DNA of 31,285 bases from positions 1 to 31,285 of the forward strand of contig JBGTLQ010000328.1 in NCBI GenBank assembly GCA_041744075.1. Reading direction: 5' to 3'. This document shows, in pieces, positions 16,974 through 24,069 of this stretch. The position numbers and the translations under genes are program-made. Each line of letters opens with the position of its first letter. The stretch's first letter is position 1. The notes under the pieces were generated by a model. The model was not told where the DNA came from, searched no databases, and saw only the letters and a program-made list of their open reading frames with translations. This stretch comes from JAJTZA01 sp041744075. Lineage in GTDB: Bacteria > Verrucomicrobiota > Verrucomicrobiia > Chthoniobacterales > Terrimicrobiaceae.

Positions 16974-17819
16974 ATGACTCAGAAACAGGCCCAACTTCAT
17001 CACGACACCCAATCCCTCCTTGGTGAGGGACCGATCTGGGATCCGAGCAGCAACCTTCTCTACTGGGTGGACATCACTGGCTGTCGGCTCCATTCGCTGG
17101 ATGCTGAGACAAATCAGCATCGTGAACACACCTTCGACGAATTCGTATGCGCCGTCTCCCCCTGCGAAGATGGCCGGTTGCTTGTGGCGCTGGTTAAGCG
17201 ACTGGCGTTTTTTGATCCAACGACGGGACAGCTGGAAGAAATCTGTGCCGTGGAACCCGACCGCCCCAACAACCGCTGCAATGATGGCAAACGTGACTCT
17301 GCCGGCAGGTTCTGGATCGGAACCATGGCCTTCGCGGGGGAAAATCGGCAGGGAGCAGGATCCCTCTATCGGCTGGATGGGAACCAATTGACCTGTGTGC
17401 TCCAAGATCTCACAATTTCCAATGGCATGGGATGGAGCCCGGATTCGCGCACCATGTATTTCATCGACTCCCCACGCCGTGAAGTGTGGGCGTTTGATTT
17501 TGATCCGGCTGATTCCTCAATTTCCAATCAACGCACAATCGTCACAACACCGGAAGAGTTGGGCGTCCCTGATGGAATGACGGTGGGTCCGGATGGCTCC
17601 CTGTGGATCGCCCAGTGGGGAGGCGGTTGCGTGAACCAATGGGATGTTCAAACCGGCGAACTCCTTTGTCGCGTTGAAACCGGCTGCCCCCACACCACCT
17701 CGTGTTGCTTCACACCCAGTGGGGACCTTTTTATCACCACCGCCCGCGAAGGTCTGAGCAAAGAGGCTCTTGCAAAAACTCCATCTTCGGGAGGACTCTT
17801 CCGACTCGAAAAGCCCTGA
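16974..17819 (+). CDS. SMP-30/gluconolactonase family protein
   Basis: 281 residues from the ATG at 16974, eight bases after panB. A longer frame from 16857 lies inside panB. It is a six-bladed beta-propeller of the SMP-30/regucalcin type. LGEGPIWDP supplies Glu18, RPNNRCNDGK the substrate-side Asn100/Arg101, ISNGMGWSPD Asn150 and LGVPDGMTVGPDG Asp200, together a complete metal site. Members hydrolyse sugar lactones such as gluconolactone. No sugar dehydrogenase is nearby, so the natural lactone is unknown. There is no signal peptide, so it is predicted cytoplasmic. It is the last gene of the dapA-led run. Confidence 0.9.
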   Translation: MTQKQAQLHHDTQSLLGEGPIWDPSSNLLYWVDITGCRLHSLDAETNQHREHTFDEFVCAVSPCEDGRLLVALVKRLAFFDPTTGQLEEICAVEPDRPNNRCNDGKRDSAGRFWIGTMAFAGENRQGAGSLYRLDGNQLTCVLQDLTISNGMGWSPDSRTMYFIDSPRREVWAFDFDPADSSISNQRTIVTTPEELGVPDGMTVGPDGSLWIAQWGGGCVNQWDVQTGELLCRVETGCPHTTSCCFTPSGDLFITTAREGLSKEALAKTPSSGGLFRLEKP

Positions 17820-17854
17820 ACCCTGGGACCGCTGGCGTCCCGCCGGCATCAAAA

Positions 17855-18081
17855 ATGAACAAATGCTATGACTTACCCCTAAACATAAATACTCTAATCA
17901 TTTGCATCGTCTTTGGCGTTGCGTTTTCGCTTTTACCGCTTTCACGCTCTCCTCGCTTATCCTCTTTATCACGCGTCCGCGACATTGGAAAATTCTTAGA
18001 GAGAGCAAACGTTTTTGGATTACACTGAACATTGGTTGGTATTTCGCTGGAACGATGAGCGCCATCATCAGATACACGTAA
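17855..18081 (+). pseudogene. Probable frameshifted small membrane protein
   Basis: An open frame from the ATG at 17855 encodes a hydrophobic stretch (INTLIICIVFGVAF) but then turns basic and stops at 18028. A second frame, open from 17872 to the TAA at 18079-18081, has protein-like sequence with FTLSSLILFITRPRHWK and FWITLNIGWYFAGTM. One extra T in the T4 run near 17924-17927 would join the two halves into a protein of about 75 residues with two transmembrane segments. The reading is tentative. An antisense open frame also exists here. Base composition is AT-richer than in the neighbouring operons. No family was recognised. Confidence 0.35.
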
Positions 18082-18125
18082 CTTGGAGGGTATCCAAGGC
18101 CGCTCATCCGACGGCGTATAACGCC
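18082..18125. repeat. Two tandem short hairpins
   Basis: CTTGGA-gggta-TCCAAG (18082-18098) and GGCGT-ata-ACGCC (18113-18125) lie between the broken membrane gene and the SRPBCC gene. They were checked as a possible integron attC site, but the consensus core boxes are missing. No role is assigned. With the pseudogene, this accounts for the 358-base gap 17820-18177. Confidence 0.35.
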
Positions 18126-18177
18126 TCACTTTGAATGCATGCTTTTCATACCCGCCGTAGATGAACTGGGAAAAACA

Positions 18178-18639
18178 ATGATTGCATTCTCAATAAGAGC
18201 CAGTTGTAGTCTGCCGCCTGAGCAGATATGTAAGGCATTCTTCGACGCAGACAGTTGGAGTAGCTTTGTAGGTTATGGTCCCCTCCCCGGAGTGAAGAGG
18301 GCAGTTAAAGAAGCGCCGCATGATGCCAAAGTTGGAACCATCTTCTACGTTGAAAATACAGACGGCTCGACACACAAGGAAACTGTCGAGGCCTATGATC
18401 CGGGTAAAAGAATCGCTATCCGGATGGATTGCTTTTCTCCGCCTTTGCGCAGCATGGCTACCCATTTTACTGAGTGCTGGGAATTTGCAGAATCAGATGC
18501 GGGTTGTCAGTTGATTCGAACTTTCGAACTTCATCCTACAAATAAGCTTTCAACTGTCCCGCTCTGGATCATTTCGCGTTTATTAAAAAAAGCCGTAGAG
18601 ATCCATACAAGCCATGTTACAAATCCGAAAAACGCCTAA
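18178..18639 (+). CDS. SRPBCC-fold (polyketide cyclase/START-like) protein
   Basis: 153 residues from the ATG at 18178, which has GGGA about eight bases upstream. An ATG at 18139 would add 13 unconserved residues. The pattern is FSIRASCSLPPEQICKAFFD, then WSSFVGYGPLPGV, then VGTIFYVENTDGSTHKETVEAYDPGKRIAI, ending in an amphipathic helix. It fits the SRPBCC ligand-binding helix-grip fold. Such proteins bind small hydrophobic ligands, and none can be named. It sits in the AT-richer island with the DUF2314 gene 23 bases downstream. Confidence 0.65.
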   Translation: MIAFSIRASCSLPPEQICKAFFDADSWSSFVGYGPLPGVKRAVKEAPHDAKVGTIFYVENTDGSTHKETVEAYDPGKRIAIRMDCFSPPLRSMATHFTECWEFAESDAGCQLIRTFELHPTNKLSTVPLWIISRLLKKAVEIHTSHVTNPKNA

Positions 18640-18662
18640 TAACACTTTGTTCTCATATCAGC

Positions 18663-19076
18663 ATGGCCACTGAAAAAACCACAAGCGTAGCGTCCGATGA
18701 CCCAGAAATGGCTACTGCAATCCGAGAAGCCAAGAACTCCATCGGCCTGTTTTTCGATGCGCTCGACAATCCTTCTAAAGAACAAGAGTCGTTCTTGGTG
18801 AAAATCGCTTTTGACGTTGGTGACAGCTACGAACACATATGGTTGGCTGACCCAGATTTTTCCGGCAAAAAGCCGATGGGGGTTGTCGCGAATAAGCCAA
18901 AGACAAATCTTCTCCGCTTCAAGCAGTTGATTGAATTTGACTCCATGTACATATCCGACTGGATGTACATTGATGCTGGTCTGGTAGTTGGGGCATTTAC
19001 CACAAGAATTTTGAGGGATCGTATGACGCATGAAGAGCGCGAAGCCTTCGATGAAACAACGTCGTTCAAAGAATAA
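18663..19076 (+). CDS. DUF2314 (YegJ-like) family protein
   Basis: 137 residues. The core FLVKIAFDVGDSYEHIWLAD, followed by FSGKKPMGVVANKP and DISDWMYIDAGLVVGAFTTR (here with S before DWMY), is the DUF2314 signature, seen in many uncharacterised proteins. The start and end are unconserved and charged. No catalytic residues are known for this family. Codon use is AT-richer than in the dapA or que operons, consistent with acquired DNA. Confidence 0.85.
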   Translation: MATEKTTSVASDDPEMATAIREAKNSIGLFFDALDNPSKEQESFLVKIAFDVGDSYEHIWLADPDFSGKKPMGVVANKPKTNLLRFKQLIEFDSMYISDWMYIDAGLVVGAFTTRILRDRMTHEEREAFDETTSFKE

Positions 19077-19087
19077 GGTGAACGGAA

Positions 19088-19136
19088 ACAGCTTTATTCT
19101 CATCTGCTTTAGCTGTCTTTTGTATGTTTTTCTTTT
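19088..19136 (+). terminator. Possible terminator after the DUF2314 gene
   Basis: ACAGCT (19088-19093) and AGCTGT (19111-19116) can pair across a 17-base loop, followed by CTTTTGTATGTTTTTCTTTTT. The T-rich tail is good, but the stem is short and the loop large, so confidence is low. Confidence 0.3.
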
Positions 19137-19186
19137 TATGAAAAAATTGTTGACATAGCTGAATCCGATGTTTAGGAACCTGTCGC

Positions 19187-19891
19187 ATGAAATCCCGAAA
19201 TCGATTCTTTCTGATATCATTTGCAACCCTCGCCCTCAGTATTTCTTCCCCAGCTCAGGTAGTCTTCTTCACTGATCAAAATGCTTGGCTCGCCGCGGTC
19301 CAAAATGTTGAGACATTTTTGACCAGCTCCACCAATGTCGGTCTCGCCAATGAGGTAAACCCCGCTCCACTCCCCAACGCTCAATTGGGGCCGATTCTCA
19401 CATTCGATCAGGCGAATACTGGCCTCTCTCGCAGCTTTCGAGTGCAGACTCTCCAGCTTAACGCTGGTTTTACTTTTTCGGATCACGAAGGCGGACCTGT
19501 TCTTCCAAACTTTGACGCCGCACTTTCCGTCGGGGATGTCGATAACTTCGAAGATGATGACTGGCGTCTCACACTGACAGCAGGAGCTTCGTCGACCGCC
19601 TTTGGTTTTATTCTCAGAGAGAACAATAACAATGTTTCGGGTGAATCATTCAGTGTGTATGGAGCGAGCGGATTATTGGGATCTGTCGTTCCTCCGGCTT
19701 CCGACACTCAGAATTTCTTGGGATTCACTAGTGTCACTCCGTGGACATATGTGCAATTTGATGAAGACGTAGGACCTGACGACATCGCTATCGCGGATTT
19801 CAGATTCGCCAATGCGATCCCAGAGCCAAGCTCCGCTCTTCTCGTGATGACAGGTTTGGCTGCGTTGGTTCTTCGGAAACGCCGTGCGTAA
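19187..19891 (+). CDS. PEP-CTERM sorting-domain protein
   Basis: 234 residues. It has an N-terminal signal peptide (FFLISFATLALSISSPAQ), a beta-rich middle of about 180 residues, and a C-terminal PEP-CTERM anchor. The anchor starts at residue 211 with IPEPSS, continues with the hydrophobic ALLVMTGLAALVL and ends RKRRA. Such proteins are exported, cut by an exosortase and attached at the surface, often with extracellular polysaccharide. No exosortase gene is in this window. The middle part resembles other secreted Verrucomicrobia proteins, but no domain was named. AGGAA eight bases upstream supports the start. A perfect TTGACA (19150-19155) is a candidate -35, but the -10 is weak. Confidence 0.9.
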   Translation: MKSRNRFFLISFATLALSISSPAQVVFFTDQNAWLAAVQNVETFLTSSTNVGLANEVNPAPLPNAQLGPILTFDQANTGLSRSFRVQTLQLNAGFTFSDHEGGPVLPNFDAALSVGDVDNFEDDDWRLTLTAGASSTAFGFILRENNNNVSGESFSVYGASGLLGSVVPPASDTQNFLGFTSVTPWTYVQFDEDVGPDDIAIADFRFANAIPEPSSALLVMTGLAALVLRKRRA

Positions 19892-20018
19892 TTAGAGTGG
19901 CCCGAGGACATTTTTGCAGGATGTAATTTACAGTTTGTCTTGCAAGGGATCACCCGCCGGATGACTGAAACACCCTGACAATGGCATGCTCTGCCGGAGT
20001 TAGTGGGAAGAGTATTAA

Positions 20019-20297
20019 TTACCTACGCTCAACAGTGGCATAGTGACCGGGAATCCAAACCCTTCGGCCCCTGCTGTCACGCCCATAAGCGCCTTCCACC
20101 CAGACTCTTTCGTTGTATCCGGGTTGGTTCACGTATGCTGCGTCCGAGTAATATCGTGGGCCTGGATCGAGGGCGTCAAAAATCGCACGACCTATGGGGT
20201 CTGGTGGTCGGAAGCGTCCTTCGGAATTGACACATCCCGCAAGGGCCAGTGTCACAACGGCGGCGAAGAGGAGGGCAGCTTGGGTGAGTGGTTTCAT
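20019..20297 (-). CDS. Small lipoprotein with WxxG-type repeat
   Basis: 92 residues from the ATG at 20297. An earlier ATG at 20342 would add a non-signal N-terminus. A short basic start and hydrophobic core lead to the lipobox LAGC (Cys22), so it should be lipid-anchored. The mature part is rich in Tyr, Arg and Gly. It ends with NERVWVEGAYGRDSRGRRVWIPGHY, similar to the YXWGXW/WxxGxW repeat lipoproteins. The function of this group is unknown. It is downstream of queD in the same direction but separated by 91 bases. Confidence 0.7.
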   Translation of the reverse strand: MKPLTQAALLFAAVVTLALAGCVNSEGRFRPPDPIGRAIFDALDPGPRYYSDAAYVNQPGYNERVWVEGAYGRDSRGRRVWIPGHYATVERR

Positions 20298-20388
20298 AAC
20301 AATCAATATCCTCAAATTAAACCGGGACACTGCCGCTCGCAATCAGGGGTTGCCCTGAGGAGAACGAGGGGGAAAGCGTAGAAAAACC

Positions 20389-20847
20389 TCAGGGTTCCTC
20401 GTATTCCGCCCATGAGGAACTGGTTTCCCAGACCCGAATCTTCGTGAGGCGCACGGATTTTCGAAGGGTGTAACGTGTGTCGGTTTGACTGGCGTATTCG
20501 GCCAATCGCAGCGCGCAGGCATCAAAAAACGTCTTGGCGAGGACCTCGGTGGTGGGCTCGGTGTTTTCGAAGGCGATGATGCGTTCCCCATACGCCTGCT
20601 TCAGCGTATCAAACATGGGGTCCTGGGTGTTCACGCACAGGGAGTGATCAAACGAGTCAAGGAATTCGCCGACCGCCTCTTTGATGATTTTGAAATCGCA
20701 AACCATGCCGTGATCATCAAGGTCATCGGCTTCGAGGATGAGTTCAATCCGGCGGCTGTGTCCATGGGGAAACCGGCACTTGTCAGGGTGCAGGGTCAGC
20801 ATGTGGCCATTCTCGATTTCGAGGGTTTTGCAGATTCGGTAGGGCAT
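20389..20847 (-). CDS. queD: 6-Carboxy-5,6,7,8-tetrahydropterin synthase
   Basis: 152 residues of the PTPS/QueD family. His15, His28 and His30 form the zinc site and Cys24 is the catalytic cysteine (KCRFPHGHS). HGMVCDFKIIKEAVGEFLDSFDH and FENTEPTTEVLA supply the conserved Asp, His and Glu. It converts 7,8-dihydroneopterin triphosphate to 6-carboxytetrahydropterin, the second step to preQ0. The ATG shares one base with the queE stop (TGATG), indicating coupling. It is the last gene of the queuosine-precursor operon. Confidence 0.95.
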   Translation of the reverse strand: MPYRICKTLEIENGHMLTLHPDKCRFPHGHSRRIELILEADDLDDHGMVCDFKIIKEAVGEFLDSFDHSLCVNTQDPMFDTLKQAYGERIIAFENTEPTTEVLAKTFFDACALRLAEYASQTDTRYTLRKSVRLTKIRVWETSSSWAEYEEP

Positions 20848-21542
20848 CAGGTTCCTTTGGAATTTCCGAAGAGGTGGATATGAAGACGATCACAGTAGCG
20901 ATATCCCTTCTCCTTGCAAAGCTCCAGAAGCTTGGCTTGTCGCAGCCTTAATTTATGGGAATTTGTGCCCTCTGGCATCAGTTGGATCTTCCAAGGAGGA
21001 ATGGGAGTGCCGATCCTCGTCAGCACAGATTCGATTTCTTGAAGGTCCCCGCTGTCAGCCACCACAAATTTGAACTGAAAATCGTGATGGGTGACCCAAT
21101 CAAGCAGGATCTCGGGGCGCAGGCGGGTGCTTTCGTGGCGTTGGACCCAGGCCTCGCTGATGGAATCCGCTGAGGGAGTGGAGTTGGCAAGTTTGGGACT
21201 CAGGGAAGCAAGGTCACAAACAATACCGTCCGGTGCGATGGTTCCTGCGGTCTCGATGGTGATATGTTTTCCCAAGTGTTTCAGGCCGACTGCGAGTTGG
21301 TGGATATCCTTGGCGATCATGGGTTCGCCGCCTGTGAGGACCACGTGAGTTGACGGGAAAAGGGCCACTTCATCCAAAATGTCCTGCACGCTTCTCTCGG
21401 GGCCTTCGGGTTCCCAGGATGCATAGGGGGTGTCACACCACTGGCAACGCAGGTTGCATCCCGAGGTGCGCACAAAAACCGAAGGCACTCCGGTGAGTTC
21501 GCCTTCGCCTTGAACGGAATAAAATATTTCCGCGATCCGCAT
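20847..21542 (-). CDS. queE: 7-Carboxy-7-deazaguanine synthase (radical SAM)
   Basis: 231 residues. The start RIAEIFYSVQGEGELTGVPSVFVR and the [4Fe-4S] motif CNLRCQWCDT (Cys29, 33 and 36, the CX3CX2C radical-SAM spacing) identify QueE. VVLTGGEPM is the SAM-binding GGE strand. It turns carboxytetrahydropterin into 7-carboxy-7-deazaguanine. It lies three bases after queC and overlaps queD by one base. The C-terminus ends DRLHIHLFGN, as usual. Confidence 0.96.
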   Translation of the reverse strand: MRIAEIFYSVQGEGELTGVPSVFVRTSGCNLRCQWCDTPYASWEPEGPERSVQDILDEVALFPSTHVVLTGGEPMIAKDIHQLAVGLKHLGKHITIETAGTIAPDGIVCDLASLSPKLANSTPSADSISEAWVQRHESTRLRPEILLDWVTHHDFQFKFVVADSGDLQEIESVLTRIGTPIPPWKIQLMPEGTNSHKLRLRQAKLLELCKEKGYRYCDRLHIHLFGNSKGT

Positions 21543-21545
21543 GAA

Positions 21546-22232
21546 TTACGAGACAGGCTTGAGAGGCAAAGGCCCTGTGTGAAGGTAGTCCGTCGGGTCG
21601 GGAATCCCGGCCAACTGGAATGCCTCACGCCGCTCGACGCATGTGCCACACTCGCCGCAGTGAGTTTCACCCCCCACATAACACGACCATGTCTTGGAAA
21701 AATTTACTCCCAAATCAGAACCGAGACGCGCGATACTCGCCTTGGTCATCGCAACAAAAGGCCGGAGCAGCTTCACCTCGGCATAGGTTCCCGCTCTCAT
21801 GGCTTCTGCCATGGAGCACAAAAATTTCTCCCGACAGTCAGGATAAATGGCATGGTCGCCCGCATGGGCAGCAATCACCAACCCCTCTGCTCCAATGCTC
21901 TCCGCGTAACCCGCTGCGACCGAAAGCATGATCCCATTCCGAAAAGGCACGACGGTTCTTTTCATGCTGGCCTCTTCGTAATGACCTTTCGGGATTTCCC
22001 CCCCAGACGTCAGCAGGTCCGAAGTGAAGGTGCTGGCCATAAACCCAAGTGGAACTTGGAGGTGGGGCACGCCCAACTGAGCGGCATGCCAGTTCGCGAA
22101 ATGAATCTCACGGTCATTGTGTTTTGAGCCATAATGAAAACTGACCGTGGCCACCACGTGTTGCGTTTCGTAGGCATCGTAAAGCGAGGTGACCGAATCC
22201 ATCCCCCCGCTAAGCAGGACAACAACTTTCAA
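21546..22232 (-). CDS. queC: 7-Cyano-7-deazaguanine (preQ0) synthase
   Basis: 228 residues. The PP-loop SGGMDS (8-13) binds ATP. The conserved FHYGSKHNDRE, VPFRNGIML and the C-terminal zinc cluster of Cys184, 192, 195 and 198 (CYVGGETHCGECGTC) identify QueC. It converts 7-carboxy-7-deazaguanine and ammonia to preQ0 using ATP. Its start overlaps the queF stop by ATGA, so queF and queC are coupled. Confidence 0.96.
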   Translation of the reverse strand: MKVVVLLSGGMDSVTSLYDAYETQHVVATVSFHYGSKHNDREIHFANWHAAQLGVPHLQVPLGFMASTFTSDLLTSGGEIPKGHYEEASMKRTVVPFRNGIMLSVAAGYAESIGAEGLVIAAHAGDHAIYPDCREKFLCSMAEAMRAGTYAEVKLLRPFVAMTKASIARLGSDLGVNFSKTWSCYVGGETHCGECGTCVERREAFQLAGIPDPTDYLHTGPLPLKPVS

Positions 22233-22666
22233 AATGGTATATCGTCAAAGGGGTCAGATCCATGCTCCGCTTCCACGGTCAAGCTGATCCCCCCTCGCGG
22301 CGAAAATTCTGCAACAACTTTCATCTCCTGAGGGGTCAGGACGGCCACGAGGTCATCCAGGATGCGGTTGGCGACGTCTTCGCCAAAAGAGGGAGTTGAG
22401 CGATAGGATGCCAGGTAAAACTTGAGGGATTTGCTCTCAATGCACAGCTCGTCAGGAATGTATTGGATGATGATTTTTGCAAAATCCGCCTGACCGGTCA
22501 CTGGGCAGAGCGAGGTGAACTCGGGACACTCAAAGCTGACCAAGTAGGGGCGGTTTCTGTTTCGGTTGGGGAAAGTCTCGAGGGTGTCACGGGAGGGCTT
22601 CTTCGGAAAGGTGGCATCACTGCGTCCGAGAAGCTTGAGTGCGGGTTTGGAATTTTTTGAGGCCAT
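22229..22666 (-). CDS. queF: NADPH-dependent preQ0 reductase (short QueF)
   Basis: 145 residues, the short unimodular type. FECPEFTSLCPVTGQADF carries the catalytic Cys54 and Asp61. ESKSLKFYLASYR is the QueF motif with the substrate-binding Glu and the NADPH-side residues. It reduces preQ0 to preQ1, the base inserted into tRNA, so this operon makes the queuosine precursor rather than archaeosine. It is the first gene of queF-queC-queE-queD. No preQ1 riboswitch could be recognised in the 94 bases to the divergent lipoprotein gene. Confidence 0.96.
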   Translation of the reverse strand: MASKNSKPALKLLGRSDATFPKKPSRDTLETFPNRNRNRPYLVSFECPEFTSLCPVTGQADFAKIIIQYIPDELCIESKSLKFYLASYRSTPSFGEDVANRILDDLVAVLTPQEMKVVAEFSPRGGISLTVEAEHGSDPFDDIPF

Positions 22667-22760
22667 GCGCTGACATTACCAAAATTCGGGAAATTGACCA
22701 GTCTTTCGCGGGGTGCAAAGTTGTCTGGGCATTTTGCGGTTCTGTGATAGGAATTCCCCT

Positions 22761-23507
22761 ATGCAAGTCCTCTTAAATCCCGGCGTTTCCAAAAAATTGC
22801 CTCACACTGATTATTCCAATCTTCCTGTTCTAGCGGTGTGTGTAGGTCTTTTGACACTGGGATTGTCGGGTTGCGGCAAACCCGCCCCCGAAGAGCCAGT
22901 CAAACCCACAGTTGAGCCCCAAGTCGTGGTTCAGCATCCCAAAACCACTCCCGTGCCCACGCCAACCCCGGAACCCACGCCGGAGCCGACCCCCGAACCG
23001 ACGCCTGAGCCAACCCCAGAGCCCACACCGCCACAACAGTTGTCCGACACAATTCAAGAGCCGTTGCGACAGGTCAAAATTATCACCGCCTTCCAGTCGG
23101 TGAGCGATTATGGGACTCACGATTTTCCCGAGGGGGCCCAAGTGAACCTGTTGGCCATTGAAGGCGATGATTACCTTGTGGAGTTCGAGGGGGTTTCGGT
23201 GAAAAACAACAAATCCTTTTTTAGTGAAATCCTTGCTGAGGAAGTGGAGCTGGCGCCAGTTGAGGCTACCCCCACGCCGGAGCCCACGCCGTTTGAGCCA
23301 CTGCCAACCCCCACGCCCGCGGTTGACCTCAGCGAAGAAGAGCAAAAAATCAATGAACTGAGTGACAAAATTCGGCAGATCGATGAGGAAGTTCGCACTG
23401 TGCAAGAGTCCCCCACGGAGACTGGCACCAGCACCCGCGATGTCGAAAAACTCAAAACTCAAAGAGACAAACTGAGTGAGGAACTGAGCACCATCTCCAA
23501 GCCTTGA
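22761..23507 (+). CDS. Proline-rich lipoprotein with SH3-like domain and coiled coil
   Basis: 248 residues from the ATG at 22761, with AGGAA about eight bases upstream. An earlier ATG at 22713 lacks a signal sequence. Lipobox LSGC puts the lipidated Cys at 38. Next comes a stalk of PTPE repeats (about 64-92), then a small beta-rich SH3-like region (about 105-160, VKIITAFQSVSDYG...GDDYLVEFEGV). A second proline stretch and a charged helix that looks like a coiled coil (EEEQKINELSDKIRQIDEEV onward) follow. It is probably anchored in a membrane and spans toward the peptidoglycan or outside. The function is unknown. Confidence 0.75.
   Translation: MQVLLNPGVSKKLPHTDYSNLPVLAVCVGLLTLGLSGCGKPAPEEPVKPTVEPQVVVQHPKTTPVPTPTPEPTPEPTPEPTPEPTPEPTPPQQLSDTIQEPLRQVKIITAFQSVSDYGTHDFPEGAQVNLLAIEGDDYLVEFEGVSVKNNKSFFSEILAEEVELAPVEATPTPEPTPFEPLPTPTPAVDLSEEEQKINELSDKIRQIDEEVRTVQESPTETGTSTRDVEKLKTQRDKLSEELSTISKP
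22957..23030 (+). repeat. 12-base coding repeat (PTPE units)
   Basis: About five to six tandem 12-base units of the form ACGCCNGAGCCN encode PTPE. Codons vary between copies, so the peptide, not the DNA, appears to be the selected feature, although the copy number could still change by slippage. Confidence 0.7.
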
Positions 23508-23534
23508 TCAGTAACCTTCCACAAAAATGCTTTT

Positions 23535-24023
23535 ATGACAGATGAACTGACCAGCCCCTATCTTCCAGCCGTTGGTTTTGTTTCCGAACTCTCCAAAGAA
23601 GACCGCGATCTTCTCAGTTCTTATGGCAGTTTCCACCTCGGAGAAGCCGGTGAAACCCTCATTGAGGAGGGGGAATCCCACGGGAAACTGTTTTTTGTGA
23701 TCAGCGGATTGCTTCATGCCATTCGGAACGATGACAGCCGGGACGTCCTTTTGGGAGTGATTCATCAGGGGGAATGGGTCGGGGAAGTTGATTTGTGTGA
23801 CCCTGGGGCCGCTGTCTGCTCGGTGGTGATTATCGAGGATGCGCAGTATTGGATGATCACAAGAACCGACTTCCAGGAATTCGTCAAAAATTATCCAGAG
23901 GCCAGCACACAATTGCTTTTTGGAATGGCTTCCACCTTGAGCAAACGCCTTCGCGGAGTGACCCGCAAGCTGATGGAAGAGACCGAGATTGCTGCGGTTC
24001 GGGCTGCCCTTCTCGAAAACTGA
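23535..24023 (+). CDS. Stand-alone cyclic-nucleotide-binding domain protein
   Basis: 162 residues with one CAP-family effector domain. LGEAGETLIEEGESHGKLFFVISGLLHA, then the HQGEWVGEVDLCDPG phosphate-binding-cassette position, then a C-terminal helix. The usual arginine of cAMP-binding cassettes is not evident and no helix-turn-helix follows, so it is not a DNA-binding Crp. It may sense another nucleotide or act through a partner. It is 27 bases after the proline-rich lipoprotein and 46 before plsY, all in one direction. Confidence 0.82.
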   Translation: MTDELTSPYLPAVGFVSELSKEDRDLLSSYGSFHLGEAGETLIEEGESHGKLFFVISGLLHAIRNDDSRDVLLGVIHQGEWVGEVDLCDPGAAVCSVVIIEDAQYWMITRTDFQEFVKNYPEASTQLLFGMASTLSKRLRGVTRKLMEETEIAAVRAALLEN

Positions 24024-24069
24024 CACAATTTCCTTGAGCTTCGGGGGGTGTCCAACCCATACGTGATAG

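Noticed and set aside
17866..18129. Minus-strand open frames over the AT-rich gap
   Set aside because: Two overlapping antisense frames with no family likeness. The plus-strand two-part frame is more protein-like and matches the direction of the neighbours.
18080..18138. Possible integron attC site
   Set aside because: Tandem hairpins and the cassette-like genes raised the idea, but the RYYYAAC and GTTRRRY core boxes are not present.
22667..22760. preQ1 riboswitch upstream of queF
   Set aside because: The sequence was read for the C-rich loop and A-rich tail of preQ1-I and nothing matched.
22830..23462. Long minus-strand open frame over the proline-rich lipoprotein
   Set aside because: It is the shadow of the PTPE repeats and GC-rich codons, and its product is a low-complexity Gly/Arg/Trp string.
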